From Sophora flavescens (taxonomy: Eukaryota > Streptophyta > Magnoliopsida > Fabales > Fabaceae): a stretch of 64,000 bases of DNA. The position numbers and the translations under genes were made by a program. The number at the start of each line of letters is the position of its first letter. The first letter of the stretch is position 1. The DNA lies in NCBI GenBank assembly GCA_030762895.1, contig CM061067.1:102054602-102118601 (forward strand), written 5' to 3'. Positions 30,772-43,000 of the stretch are shown here, piece by piece. Below the pieces are notes generated by a model that ran no database searches, was not told the DNA's origin, and worked only from the letters and a program-made list of their open reading frames with translations.

Positions 30772-31787
30772 GAATGTTCTTTGCATCTGTAGGGCATGTG
30801 TGTGTGTGGAGTGAAGTTTGTGGCGAGGATGGTGCTTACAAAGCAGGAAAACACTGTGAGGGTCCTGAGTGTAAGCCTACTGCTCGAGTGGAGAGTTATA
30901 TATGTGAGGTTGAGTTTTCTGTGAGGTTTTGTGCTTTTTAATTTACTGCTGATTTGATCATGAAACTATTACTACTGTTCTGATTTATGACTCGAAAAGG
31001 TCTGAATGAAGATGGGTATTTTTCCTTGGGTGGTAAATTTCACTCCTTATTTATGTAACCTATATGCTCTTTCAATGAAGAGGTGGGTGTCTGCTTTTGT
31101 AATATTGACCACCGCGAGATTGGTTCTGGAATGTTGGTGGTGGGATATAAGAGGTGGATGATTACAATATTAATGTCCACATGTGACTCTATATCCAAAA
31201 GGCTTAATTTTTTCGGGTTCGGCTTTGGGTTGATTTTGGAGGTGGGAATGGGATAACTTGCTGCCTGCACTCGGGCTTTCACAAAAATACTATGGGGTAA
31301 TTCTTTGAGTACCTAGGAGATATGAGACAAACTGCTGGCCTGGTTAGGTGCTACCTTTTTGTTTGGCGCGAGATGGACATAAAGCCATGGTTGCTTCAAT
31401 TTCGAGTTTCAAGCTGAGAGACCTTGGTGCATTGCATGTGCTTGTTGAGGTGTAATTCACGTCACTGCCATCTTGATTATCTTTTTTAAGATCTTGTGCT
31501 TGCTTTAGGTAGAATTTAGTTACTTTGAGGAATTGGGTCCTGATAATTTTTGGGTTGACAAAGCATTAGTATTCCTTTTCCTTCTCATGTTTGTATAAAC
31601 AGTTATTGTTCTCTCTTTTCTTCCCATGGTGTTTGGCTTTTGTAAAAGATAATATTCATCTATTTAGCGGGTCATTATGCATTTTTACATTGGTCTTCCA
31701 CTTTTTCTTTTCTCCATTGTTCTTGTATATGGGTTACAGTATCCCTTGTACTCTCAATTAATATACCTTTTGGTTTATAAAAAAAAA
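30772..31787 (+). mobile_element. 5'-truncated LINE 3' end in SIRE-2 LTR (14-bp TSD)
   Basis: Perfect 14-bp repeats cacacacataaatg lie at 30758-30771 and 31788-31801. The insert ends CTTTTGGTTTATAAAAAAAAA, a LINE-type poly(A). The 1016-bp body has only short frames (30753-30941 is probably chance), so it is 3' untranslated sequence of an unidentified LINE. The style is like the LINE-B tail at 54612-55487. Confidence 0.88.
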
Positions 31788-31967
31788 CACACACATAAAT
31801 GAGCTTTCAAAATAAAACTTAAATGACTTTTAAATGAACTTAAATGAGTTATTAATTTCAGCCATTAAGTTTTTCAAATTCAAATAGTATTAATAGCTCT
31901 TAATATGATTTAATGAGTAATTAATTATAGAATTGTTATATTTTTTAATTTGAATTTTAAATACAAT

Positions 31968-32300
31968 AATCGATTATGGTAATTGATTATGTCATTCTGA
32001 ACACGTTTTATAAATCAACTTAATTGGTTATTAATGTATTTAAATGAGCATTAATTATTTCTAGCCGTTAAGTTTGAATTTGAAATTATATAATCGATTA
32101 TGAAGTTTGAAAAATCGATTATGCATTTTGAAGTACAAAACAGAGTTATTTATCGATTAATATTATCGATTATGTACAATTTCAATTCGCAAGATTTTAA
32201 ACAGAGAACATATAATCAATTAGTATAATCAATTATGCTGTGACTGTCTCAAGAAGTGCATTGTTATTTGAATTAAAATAATCGATTATGGGTTTAGATA
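31968..32300. repeat. Palindrome array (AATCGATTATG) in SIRE-2 3' LTR
   Basis: Copies of ATAATCGATTATG and decayed forms (GGTAATTGATTATG, TATCGATTAATATTATCGAT, ATAATCAATTATG) occur at about 31969, 31981, 32091, 32113, 32152, 32165, 32230 and 32278. It is collinear with the SIRE-1 array but more mutated. Confidence 0.85.
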
Positions 32301-33196
32301 ATGATTACTGCGCGACCAAAATGTGTTTTAAAATGGGCTTGACCTAATTTCTTTGGACTACTCACATTTTCAGAAGAGTATGCTAAATTCTATCTATTCT
32401 CTCTAAATCACTCTCACTTATACACCTTGATCATATTTTATATTGAGAGAGCTTTACACACCATATATGTGCTATTGTATTTGGGCTTCAATTTGTTCAT
32501 CTGCACTATTTAAAGTGCTTTATATCGGTAAGAGTCGAGTTGACTCAAACCATCTTTTGGTTATCATTCTTACAAGAGAGGGTATATCTGTTGTAGATGT
32601 TTCTTGGATGTGATTTCCAAGTGTTTACAAGGAAAGTGATATTCCTTGTGGTTGACAAGAGATGGTATATCTCTCGGGTTATTGTTTGAGACTCTTTCAC
32701 TGGGGGAGATGATATCCCTGATCTGTGAGGAGTGCTCTTTATCATAAAGGTTCTGGTTGATCTTGTTTAAAAACTAGAGTTGATTGGAAACCCTTGGTGG
32801 TATTGCCTTGAGGACTGGATGTAGGCCACGTGGGTAGTTTGTGGCCGAACCTGGATATATCACACTGTTCATCTTCTCTTTCCCTCTCTCTTTTTATTAT
32901 TGCACTTAAATTACCGCTCTTTACATTTCCGCCATTTTTATCATGCTTCAATTTCAAAGGAATTATTTTTAAGCGCTTTAATTTGAAAACAATCGTTCAT
33001 CCGCTGCAAACTCTGCTTTAACTTTGAAAAAAGTTTTGAGTTATAGTAAAAGATTTCATTTTTATTTAAAACACAATCACCCCCTCTTGGGTGATGGTTG
33101 GCACGGCCAACATATCTCATAGGCATGTACAGAAAACTATAAAAGAAAGGTGTTTTAAGGTAAAACGTAAAAAACTAAGACCAGTATAGGTGCTTC

Positions 33197-33658
33197 AAGT
33201 GGAGAAACTGGATTCGTGAATGTACTTTCAGTGGCACCTTTTGTGTTTCTTTTGGTTGCTGAGGGTTTGAATGGTTTGATGAATAATGTTGTGTCACTAA
33301 GGAAATTCAATGGTTGCAAAATTGGGACTGAGGGCCCGGAGATATCATTTCTTCAATATGCGGATGATACTATAGTGGTGGGTGAGGCAAGTTGGGATAA
33401 CCTATGGGTGATGAAATCAGTGTTCAGATGTTTTGAACTTGTGTCAAGTCTAAAAGTAAATTTTAACCAGACTAGGTTGATTGGTGTTCATGTTGATGAT
33501 AGATTTCTGTCCTTGGGAACTCGGTTTTTGATTTGTAAAATCGGGTAGTTACCATTTAAGTATATGGGGCTACCGATTGGGGTGAATCCAAGGAAATTGG
33601 ATACCTGGCAGCCAATTATTGAATCAATGGAGAGGAGATTGCCTATTTGGAAAGGTAG
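33197..33658 (+). pseudogene. LINE-B ORF2, RT part
   Basis: APFVFLLVAEGLNGLM (33231 onward) is the RT segment after the usual QGDPLSP motif. The catalytic LQYADDTIVV is near 33352-33381, then a stop at 33547-33549, then PFKYMGLPIGVNPRKLDTW in the same frame. The coding region is cut at 33658 by a copia element and resumes at 51991. The 5' end is missing by truncation during insertion, as is common for LINEs. Confidence 0.88.
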
Positions 33659-33914
33659 TGTTGATATTATTTGATATTATCAATCCCTAAAATCAAGGGA
33701 TTTTAGTTAGCATATACTAAATTTAAATAGGTGATATTGTCAATCCCTAAAATCAAGGGATTTTAGTTAGCATATACTAAATGTAAATAGGTGATATTGT
33801 CAATCCCAAAAATTAAGGGATTTGATTTTGTAACTGATAATCATATACGTCAATATATTCATGAAGCTGAGAGGGTTTTCTCTCAAGCTATTCAGCCATC
33901 TTAACATCTTAAGT
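33659..33914 (+). repeat. Copia 5' LTR (256 bp)
   Basis: It starts TGTTGATATT and ends CATCTTAAGT, not CA. About 2.5 copies of a roughly 60-bp unit (GATATTGTCAATCCCTAAAA...GTAAATAGGT) fill the first half. The extent is fixed by comparison with 51730-51985 and by the ggtag repeats. Confidence 0.9.
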
Positions 33915-33927
33915 TGGTATCCAGAGC
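33915..33927 (+). promoter_or_regulatory. Copia primer binding site
   Basis: TGGTATCCAGAGC, initiator tRNA-Met type (TGGTATC-AGAGC with one extra C), starts at the first base after the LTR. Confidence 0.85.
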
Positions 33928-34031
33928 TAGGGTTCGATCAGGTCAAGAACCACCCTTTTTTTTTCCAGCGACCACCACTGTTTTCCGGCAAACTTTTCCA
34001 GCGACAGTCTCCGATCACTGAAGTAAGGTGA

Positions 34032-35560
34032 TGTTGTGACTCCGGCAAGTGTACCGGGTCGTCGCAAGTAATAAAAATAACACGGTAAGTAATTACCGAG
34101 GTCGAACTCAGGGATTGGGCTACCAATTCGACTAATCCGCGGGAAATCAGATATGTTCGGTCAAGTTACAGAAGGTGGTTGAGAGAGAGAGAATAGGATT
34201 GTAATCTAAATTAACAAATCTAAATAAAACTAAACGATTAAAATCTGAAATTAAAATTTCCAAGGTCACAATTCCACCTACCCAACATGCATACCCAAGT
34301 GATGATGAATTCCTCCCTAAGTTCAATTACAATGTCAACCGGGACCCCTAATTTCTCCTAAATCCACGGTCGTGCTCAAATAGGACGTATTCGACGATTG
34401 GATTAATTACTTGCAGGTCTCATAATCCTAATCTCGAATTCTGTTAATTCTTGTTCCCTAAATGGTTGCACTAATCTCCTAATTCCACGGTCGTGCTCAT
34501 TATTCGATTAGTGATTCCAATTCAAGTTCTAAAACATGAATCGCCGTTTGGCCTTAACACGTTTAACTAGTTAATCATGCAACACATATGATCAACACAA
34601 TCAATTCAGAATTGGAAAACATTAATTAAAAGAAGGAAAGGAAAACATACATCACATCGAATCTACACTGCCATGGGCGGCTTCATTGTTCCCTCGGACG
34701 AAGGGGATTAGTTCCTCATGCTCATAGACAAACACTTGGACATAATCACCATCGTAAAATAAAAAGAAAAGAGAAAAGGAGACGCAGCTCCAAGGAGAAA
34801 TAAGGATTCGTAACTACTGCCCTAACCTAAGTGGAAAAACTGGATCGTAACGATTCCCTCCTCAAATCTGATCTGCAAAAGCCTTTAAATAGGATTCCTG
34901 ATTTGCGCTCGCTCGCGAGGAGAGCAGCCCTTCGCGAGGCGAGAATTAAAATTGGCGCGCTTTCAATTTGAACTCTCGCGAGGCGAAAGTGTGTTCGCGG
35001 GGCGAGTCTTCAATTTCAGGCTGTGACCTTCATCACAGCTGGGCCGTGATGGCCTCTGACTTCCAAGTCTTCATTCTCTCGCGAGGCGAGATGTCTCTCG
35101 CGGGGCGAGTCTTCAAACCTCAAACTGTTCACGGGCGTGGTCTTCATCACGGCTTGGCCGTGATGGTCTCTGTCTTGCAGGTCTTCATGATTCGCGGGGC
35201 GAGAAGAGTCTCGCGTGGCGAGACAGAAATGTTGACTTTTGCTGCTTTGTTGACCTTCGCCTCTCGCGAGGCGAGAATACACTCGCGGGGCGAGTGTCTC
35301 CAGACTTGTAATTTCCACTGCTTTTCGACTTTCCTTGACTCCCGGAGCTTCACTTATTTAATCTGAAACAACAAAAGCACCCACAAGCGTAATTCTATTC
35401 AAAATAACCTAAAAACTACACAAAATACACCAAACGAGTCAAAGACTAACTTAGGAATAAAACAAGGCAAATTTGGGCGAAAACGAGAGTGAACTCGAAT
35501 AAATTGCACGAAAACCACAGTCCATCTAGTTATAAAACTAGATAAGCCAGAGGCTTATCA
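34032..35560 (-). repeat. TRG-1 LTR (left copy)
   Basis: 1529 bp, nearly identical to 38242-39769. On the minus strand it contains a palindrome array (plus 34912-35298) followed by a TATA-like ATTTAAAGG (plus 34882-34890). Confidence 0.93.
34912..35298. repeat. GC-rich palindrome array in TRG-1 LTR
   Basis: TCTCGCGAGGCGAGA-type units (core CTCGCGAG) alternate with CATCACGGCTTGGCCGTGATGG-like inverted pairs, several followed by CTCTG. Neighbouring DNA is AT-richer. Frames such as 34968-35366 (+) and 35016-35318 (-) are by-products of the repeat. The right LTR copy is at 39120-39506. Confidence 0.9.
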
Positions 35561-36936
35561 AAATACCCCAAACTTAAACCTTGCTTGTCCCCAAGCAAGC
35601 TTAAAACTCAAAAAGGACTCAAGACTTGGCAAGCCTAAAGGAATCAATCGATTTCGCACAAATTTAATGCAACTTTACAAAACAGTTTTATTCCAATGAT
35701 CTCCCCCCTACATCAATTTAATCCCCACATTCATTTACTTTAAACCATTGAGAACTTCATCATTCATGCAATCATTACTCTAGTTGAGGCTCAAAGATAC
35801 ACACAAAGGAAGATCACCTATTTCAAACAATTGCCTTCCTCACAAGGGTATGTAAAATTTCACTCATTCGCTCAATTCGTCAAGGCTTTCAACTTTTTCA
35901 CTCAATTTCACTTATCAAGAGCACTTCCCATGAATTTGATTTTCATCTCAAAAGTAGTTCCCACGAAAACATGCATGCAACATCAGAAGGTCTTTTAAAG
36001 GTTGTAATGGGGCCTGGCTCAGGGTAGGATAATGAAGGATATTTAGGCTTAAGTCCCTAGGAACTAAGAGAGCATGAGCATTAAACACATTTTCCACTCA
36101 AATTCCTTTTTCCATTTTTCTTTTTATCTCGGGTGGCTACAGCCTTTTTCCTTGCTAATCTTTTTGTTCTGCCCCTTTTTCTTTGGCAAATATTTTTCTT
36201 CTTCTTTTTTTTTTTATTGCCTTGGGTTTCAACCTTTATTTTTCTTTTTCTCACCCCAAAATGACATATCTCCTCGTAGCCACCCCAAACTTAGTTTCTC
36301 ACAACCTTTCTCTTGCTCACTTCCATGCTCTCCTAATCCTAAGATTGGGTTAACATGGTTTTTCAGATTTTGGCTCGTAATGTAGGGTCATCAAGAAACA
36401 ATCGGTCAATTGGGCTCAATTTGGCTAACTAGGGATCATTCATCAGGGTTGGTTCAATTTATGGCCAAGTGGTTATTCAAAGAAAATTGCCTAAATCATT
36501 TGATGCAACACATAAACATGCAAACCATATAGAGATTCAAGCAAATTCGGGAAAGTGCAACTTAACAGTGATTCACACATTCAAAAACAGAGTTGGAGGC
36601 TCAAATCCTCACCTGGACATTTTGCAAATTGTTTGACCGAGATACAATTCCTAGTGTGTGCACCCCCCCTCACCCCAAACTTATCATAAATCAAGTAATC
36701 ACAACAAGGTTCTCAAAGTTCAGTTTTCAATTTTTAAGTGGGGATAAACTTTTCTAATTTCAGAACTTAGGGGAAATCATCAATGGTCAAATAATTCATG
36801 CAATCAATCTACGCTCAATCTAATTAAAATCCAACAAGCTTGCCGACACGATATTTCATACAACAACTCTTGATCTTCTCAAATTATTCAAGAGATACAA
36901 ACAAAAACAAAACAAAAATCAAAAACAAAACAAAAG

Positions 36937-38085
36937 TTAAGAGAAGAGAGGGATACCTAGCTTGGGTTGCCTCCCAAGTAGCGCTTGTTTAACGTCCCGA
37001 GCCTGACTTATTAAGAAGCATCCACCTGGATCCCATAGTCTGTGGTACAGAGGCCAAGAGATGCTCATCATGTGAGATCCTCCACCCGGATCCCATGGTT
37101 TATGAAGTGGCCCTCGTAGGAGCAATATGACTCTATCCATACTTCCTTCTAGTCTGAGTGTGAAAACTTCTTTGACCTCCGCAATGATGAACTCACTTCC
37201 TCTCGGGTCAAACTGTGTTTTCACGAGGAAGTGTGCCAGACAAGTGGGCGGGTCTAACTTACCCATGTCCACACATGCATGTAAGCCAACATAGTTATTT
37301 AACGCATCGAAATCAGGTTGCTTGGCAAGCATGGTGAAATCCTCTGCCACTTTACCTTCATTTTGTTCTCTACCCCCTTGCTCCAGTGCCTTGTCCCTTG
37401 CCCACTCCTCTTCCTCTGGTTGCTCTTCCTCATCATGTGGTTGTTCCGGGGACTTGTCGCTTGTCAATTCCTTTTCCTCCTGTTGTTCTTCCTCAACATG
37501 TGGCAGTTCTTCCTCAACTCCGTGAGAACTAGTTACATCCCAGTCATATCCCAACACCCCACTGCTTCTAGTTGTTGTGGCATTGCATTGGTTCTTAGGG
37601 TCGTTCTCGGTATCAACTGGGAGAGTCTCTGGGGGACACTCATTCAGTTGCTTTGTGAGTTGGGTAATCTGCATCTCTAGGTTCTGAAGTGCCATCCCTG
37701 TATGAGTTGCCAACTTGTCAATGGCTGCGTTTGTATTGATTGACACTTTCTCAAGTGTTGCACTCAACTTCTCAAGAGCCAACTCCCAAGGTTGTGGTTG
37801 CCAACTCTGTTGAGGTTGTTGTTGCCAATTTTGTTGAGGTTGTGGCTGCCAGGCTAGACCATCGTCAGCATTACTCCAAGCAAAATCCGGATGGTCTCTA
37901 CTCATATCACCCCAATACTGATTCGACTCGATAGTTGTTCCGGGCACGCTGTCATTATGCCATGGTTCCACATATACTTGAGGGAAGTAGAATGGACAAC
38001 TCCAAGTGTCATGGTTCCCATCACAATATTCGCAACCCGGAAGCATTCCTTCGTGTACCTCGCATACAAAACAAGGCAAGACCAA
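36937..38085 (-). CDS. TRG-1 gag-like protein (382 aa)
   Basis: It starts shortly after the PBS on the minus strand. Residues about 18-35 read GCEYCDGNHDTWSCPF, a CCHC-like knuckle of the kind at the end of gag in Athila/Tat-type elements. A Gln/Trp/Pro repeat (WQPQPQQNWQQQPQQSWQPQ region, residues about 78-100) and a helical region ending LEMQITQLTKQL follow. A Glu-rich stretch lies at about 190-250, and the tail has a duplicated WDPGG motif. There is no capsid core, protease, RT or integrase. The frame is fully open, so it may be expressed, but packaging and integration would need partners supplied in trans. Confidence 0.65.
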   Translation of the reverse strand: MVLPCFVCEVHEGMLPGCEYCDGNHDTWSCPFYFPQVYVEPWHNDSVPGTTIESNQYWGDMSRDHPDFAWSNADDGLAWQPQPQQNWQQQPQQSWQPQPWELALEKLSATLEKVSINTNAAIDKLATHTGMALQNLEMQITQLTKQLNECPPETLPVDTENDPKNQCNATTTRSSGVLGYDWDVTSSHGVEEELPHVEEEQQEEKELTSDKSPEQPHDEEEQPEEEEWARDKALEQGGREQNEGKVAEDFTMLAKQPDFDALNNYVGLHACVDMGKLDPPTCLAHFLVKTQFDPRGSEFIIAEVKEVFTLRLEGSMDRVILLLRGPLHKPWDPGGGSHMMSISWPLYHRLWDPGGCFLISQARDVKQALLGRQPKLGIPLFS

Positions 38086-38216
38086 GTGGAATCAAAGAAG
38101 TAGAGAGAGATAGTAGAAAATAAAAAGAAAAAAATAAAAATAAAAATAAAAATAAGAACAAAAATAACTTAACCAAATAATCAAACTCCCCTAAATCAGA
38201 AAAATTGGTTGTGCCA

Positions 38217-38235
38217 ATCCCCGGCAACGGCGCCA
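38217..38235 (-). promoter_or_regulatory. TRG-1 primer binding site (tRNA-Asp type)
   Basis: Read on minus: TGGCGCCGTTGCCGGGGAT, a few bases from the LTR at 38242. The same 18-mer core occurs in TRG-2 (49133-49150). Confidence 0.9.
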
Positions 38236-38241
38236 AAAACT

Positions 38242-39769
38242 TGTTGTGACTCCGGCAAGTGTACCGGATCGTCGCAAGTAATAAAAATAACACGGTAAGT
38301 AATTACCGAGGTCGAACTCAGGGATTGGGCTACCAATTCGACTAATCCGCGGGAAATCAGATATGTTCGGTCAAGTTACAGAAGGTGGTTGAGAGAGAGA
38401 GAATAGGATTGTAATCTAAATTAACAAATCTAAATAAAACTAAACGATTAAAATCTGAAATTAAAATTTCCAAGGTCACAATTCCACCTACCCAACATGC
38501 ATACCCAAGTGATGATGAATTCCTCCCTAAGTTCAATTACAATGTCAACCGGGACCCCTAATTTCTCCTAAATCCACGGTCGTGCTCAAATAGGACGTAT
38601 TCAACGATTGGATTAATTACTTGCAGGTCTCATAATCCTAATCTCGAATTCTGTTAATTCTTGTTCCCTAAATGGTTGCACTAATCTCCTAATTCCACGG
38701 TCGTGCTCATTATTCGATTAGTGATTCCAATTCAAGTTCTAAAACGTGAATCGCCGTTTGGCCTTAACACGTTTAACTAGTTAATCATGCAACACATATG
38801 ATCAACACAATCAATTCAGAATTGGAAAACATTAATTAAAAGAAGGAAAGGAAAACATACATCACATCGAATCTACACTGCCATGGGCGGCTTCATTGTT
38901 CCCTCGGACGAAGGGGATTAGTTCCTCATGCTCATAGACAAACACTTGGACATAATCACCATCGTAAAATAAAAAGAAAAGAGAAAAGGAGACGCAGCTC
39001 CAAGGAGAAATAAGGATTCGTAACTACTGCCCTAACCTAAGTGGAAAAACTGGATCGTAACGATTCCCTCCTCAAATCTGATCTGCAAAAGCCTTTAAAT
39101 AGGATTCCTGATTTGCGCTCGCTCGCGAGGCGAGAAGCCTTTCGCGAGGCGAGAATTAAAATTGGCGTGCTTTCAATTTGAACTCTCGCGAGGCGAAAGT
39201 GTGTTCGTGGGGCGAATCTTCAATTTCAGGCTGTGACCTTCATCACGGCTGGGCCGTGATGGCCTCTGACTTCCAAGTCTTCATTCTCTCGCGAGGCGAG
39301 ATGTTTCTCGCGGGGTGAGTCTTCAAACCTCAAACTGTTCACGGGCGTGGTCTTCATCACGGCTTGGCCGTGATGGTCTCTGTCTTGCAGGTCTTCATGA
39401 TTCGCGGGGCGAGAAGAGTCTCGCGTGGCGAGACAGAAATGTTGACTTTTGCTGCTTTGTTGACCTTCAGTCTCGCGAGGCGAGAATACACTCGCGGGGC
39501 GAGTGTCTCCAGACTTGTAATTTCCACTGCTTTTCGACTTTCCTTGACTCCCGGAGCTTCACTTATTTAATCTGAAACAACAAAAGCACCCACAAGCATA
39601 ATTCTATTCAAAATAACCTAAAAACTACACAAAATACACCAAACGAGTCAAAGACTAACTTAGGAATAAAACAAGGCAAATTTGGGCGAAAACGAGAGTG
39701 AACTCGAATAAATTGCACGAAAACCACAGTCCATCTAGTTATAAAACTAGATAAGCCAGAGGCTTATCA
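38242..39769 (-). repeat. TRG-1 LTR (right copy)
   Basis: 1528 bp, the 5' LTR in element orientation. It differs from the left copy at scattered bases (for example near 38602, 38746 and 39130-39145) and inside the palindrome array. Confidence 0.93.
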
Positions 39770-40013
39770 GGTGACCAGCCAACTCAGAAACGGCCGGCGA
39801 GTCACTTCGGTGAAGACCCATCACCGAACTCCGTTGTACGCACCCTCACGCGCCGCCCGTCTCCGCTGTTCTCCCGAGTGCGTGGGGTCCACACGCCGCC
39901 TTCCAGAGCGCCGTTCGTTTTCCAACCTCTACCAGGCCATTTTCCGGCATCTTCTGCCTCTGTTGTGAGGGTCAAACGCCGATTCCGGTGAGTTTGGTTT
40001 TTCTCCCTTCATT

Positions 40014-43000
40014 ATGTCCACCGATTCATCATCCGCTTCTGAAAATGCAAAATCTGGTGCTGGTTCTAGGTCTACAGGGAAGGGTCTCATCTCCTTTGCC
40101 TTCTCTGGTAGTCCAACTATCACATCGGAAAAACTCAATGGTAAGAATTTTGAGGATTGGTATAATGCGGTTGAAGTTTGGTTTTTAGGTCAAGGTCTTT
40201 ATGAGCATCTCATCAAGAAGGAAGCAGATATTGATGCAAAGATTCATGATGAATGGAAAGGGGCAGATTATCAGTTGGTATCCCTTTTATGGAAATACAT
40301 TGATCCCAAGTTGATGGTACACTTTCGCCCCTACAAAACTTGTTATGAAATATGGAAGAAAGCTCAGAATGTCTATTCTAATGACCTACAACGTCTCTAT
40401 GCCTCAGTCCACAATTTGGCCACCCTTCAGATGATGACAGATCACGATCTTCCATCTTATTTGAACAAAGCACAGTCCGTCATTGATGACATTAAACAAA
40501 TTATTACAGGTGACGATCTTGCAAAGGTACTAGCAAAGCTTGATAATATGTACATGGTCTTTGTTCTTCATGGTTTGCATAAGGACTTTGAATCTGTCCG
40601 GAACCAAGCTCTAACTAATCCTAACATCCCCACGGTGGAGGAGCCCATTGATCGTCTTCTGAGAGTTCCGTCACCGATGGAGACATCTGAGATTGGCTCC
40701 CAGACAGCTTCAGAGTCCTCAGCCTTTGTTTCTAATTTTGCAAACCGAGGAGGACGAGGCCGTGGACGTGGTGGAAGAGGTGGTCGTGGTAGAGGTGATC
40801 GTCCTCAGTGCTCTTATTGCAAGCGCATGGGTCATACCCAAGATAAGTGTTTCTCTTTGCATGGTTTCCCGGAAAAATCAGCCAATGTCACGCAGTCTGA
40901 TCAGAAATTTGAGATTGGGTATGATAATCAGAAAAGTGGCTGTCAGAACAATTTTTCAGTTGATGAATACAAGGAGTACCTTCAGCTTAAGGCGGCCCAA
41001 CAAGCCTCGTCTTCAGTAACTATAGCTCATACTGGTAATTCTACGGTTTGTTTCTCTCATTCATCTCCTATTGGTTCCTGGATTTTGGATTCTGGTGCTT
41101 CTGACCATATAGCCGGTATTGGTCAAGTCTCACCTCTCCCTTCTCTGTCTTTAAATTCAGTCTTATTTATACCTGGATGTCCCTTTAATTTAATTTCTAT
41201 TAGTCAGCTTACTCGATCTCTTAATTGTTCCATAACCTTCACTTCTACTTCCTTTTCTCTCCAGGACCGGAGTACGGGGAAGATGATTGGAGTAGGATCT
41301 GAGTCACGCGGTCTCTACTACTTACAACCTCCATCCTCCACAATATGTGCTGCCACAGAGTCGTCCAGTCTTCTTCATCGTCGTTTAGGTCACTCGAGTC
41401 TGAATAAATTAAAGAATATGGTCCCTCACCTCTCTACTCTACAGTCCTTGGAGTGTGAAGCATGTCTGCTTGGAAAACATGTTCGGGCATCCTTTCCAAG
41501 CAAGGTTACAGGTCGTGAAGAGTCTCCTTTAGTCTTGTTCATTCTGATGTTTGTGGTCCTAGTCGTATTTCTTCTGTCTTAGGCTATAGGTATTTTGTTA
41601 CTTTCATTGATGATTTTTCTCGTTGTACTTGGATATTTCTAATGAAAGCACGTTCTGAGTTGTTTACTATCTTTCAAACATTTTGTGCTGAGATAAATAA
41701 TCAATTTGGGCAAACTATTCGTATCCTACGTAGTGATAATGCCAAAGAGTATTTTTCTGCTCCTTTTAATGCTTTTATGGCATCTCATGGTATTGTTCAT
41801 CAATCGAGTTGTCCTCATACACCTCAACAAAATGGTGTAGCTGAGCGCAAACATCGCCATATCATTGAAACAGCACGTACTCTCCTATTACATTCCAATG
41901 TTCCTGTAAAATTTTGGAGTGATGCTGTTCTCACTGCAGGTTATTTAATAAATCGAATGCCATCTTCTGTTCTCAATAACCAGGTTCCTCACTCTATTTT
42001 ATATCCTCAAGCCCCACTTTATACTGTTCCTCCTCGTGTTTTTGGTTCCACTTGTTTTGTCCACAATGTTGCTCCAGGTCCTGACAAACTTGAAGCTCGT
42101 GCCATTAAGTGTGTTTTTCTCGGTTATTCTCGAGTTCAAAAAGGGTACAGGTGTTATTCTCCTTCAACGCATCGTACTTATATCTCCGCTGATGTCACCT
42201 TCTTTGAGGATACACCGTACTTTGCCTCACAGGTCCTATCAGAGTCTGTTTCTCAAGTCTTGCCTATTCCAGTTTTTGACTCACCTGTCCTCAGTCCGCC
42301 TGTCCCACATATATCCGAGGATGGCCCCATGGATCCTAAGTACCCCATAGAGCCATTTCGTCTCACCTATCACCGCCGTCCTCGCCCTACAACTCTGGAG
42401 GCTACACCTGTTGTGGACACCAATGACTCACCTCCTGCTCCTCCGTCTTCATCGATTTCGGCCCAACCTGAGCCTGCTGCTGATCTTCCCATTGCTCTTC
42501 CCAAAGGTACACGTTCTTCCCGTAACCCTCACCCTATTTATAATTTTTTGAGTTATCATCGTTTATCATCCACCCATTGTGCCTTTGTATCTGCCTTGTC
42601 GTCCATTTCTATTCCTAAAACTGTTCAGGAAACACTATCCCATCTAGGATGGCGACAAGCTATGATTGATGAGATGACAGCCTTGGAATCTAACCATACT
42701 TGGGCTCTTGTTCCCTCTCCTCCTGGGAAGTCTACTATTGGTTGTCGTTGGGTTTTTACTGTCAAAGTTGGTCCCGACGGGACAGTGGATCGCTTGAAGG
42801 CCCGTCTTGTGGCCAAAGGATATACTCAGGTTTATGGTCTTGACTATGATGATACATTCTCTCCTGTTGCTAAAATGGCCTATGTTCGTCTCTTTTTATC
42901 CATGGCTGCTATCTCTTGTTGGCCTTTATATCAGTTGGACATCAAAAATGCCTTTTTACACGGTGAATTGGAGGAGGAGATTTATATGGAGCAACCACCA

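Larger units (their letters stand above)
25842..33112 (+). mobile_element. SIRE-2: SIRE/Maximus-type copia element, decayed; host of Gypsy-A
   Basis: A 5' LTR remnant (25842-26287), PBS, gag remnants, a long AT-rich internal region and a 3' LTR (about 30122-33112). No integrase, RT or RNase H is detectable. The LTR end CCAACA at 33112 is followed by tatct, the predicted target duplicate; the matching copy is left of the window. The element was hit by Gypsy-A, a SINE and a LINE fragment. Confidence 0.78.
30122..33112 (+). repeat. SIRE-2 3' LTR (about 2 kb plus a 1-kb LINE insertion)
   Basis: The start is approximate: TGATATGATACAGATTTTAATG at 30122 resembles the SIRE LTR start at 15179. AAGGGAAATTTTCTTAC near 30673 matches SIRE-1 at about 15308. 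The palindrome array is at about 31968-32300, then the U5 part to CCAACA at 33112. It is interrupted by a LINE fragment at 30772-31787. Confidence 0.7.
34032..39769 (-). mobile_element. TRG-1: non-autonomous gag-type LTR element on the minus strand (TSD ggtga)
   Basis: LTRs 34032-35560 and 38242-39769 (1529 and 1528 bp) have TGTTGTGACT...GCTTATCA ends as read on plus. Target repeats ggtga lie at 34027-34031 and 39770-39774. On minus, the tRNA-Asp type PBS TGGCGCCGTTGCCGGGGA is next to the right LTR, and a polypurine stretch (AAGTTTGGGGTATTT) is next to the left one at 35561-35575. The 2.7-kb internal region has one gag-like ORF and no RT or integrase. Few LTR differences indicate youth. It sits in the copia 5' leader. 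Confidence 0.93.

Noticed and set aside
34912..35366. Frames in the TRG-1 palindrome array (34968-35366 plus, 35016-35318 minus; also 39315-39575)
   Set aside because: They arise on both strands from the CTCGCGAG repeat, are not conserved between the two LTR copies in all frames and have repetitive, low-information products.
36074..36385. 103-codon Phe-rich plus-strand frame
   Set aside because: T-rich low-complexity DNA in the TRG-1 3' untranslated region; no motif.
37318..37680. 120-codon plus-strand frame opposite TRG-1 ORF
   Set aside because: It is antisense to the Glu-rich part of the minus-strand gag-like protein, giving Leu/Cys/Phe-rich nonsense.
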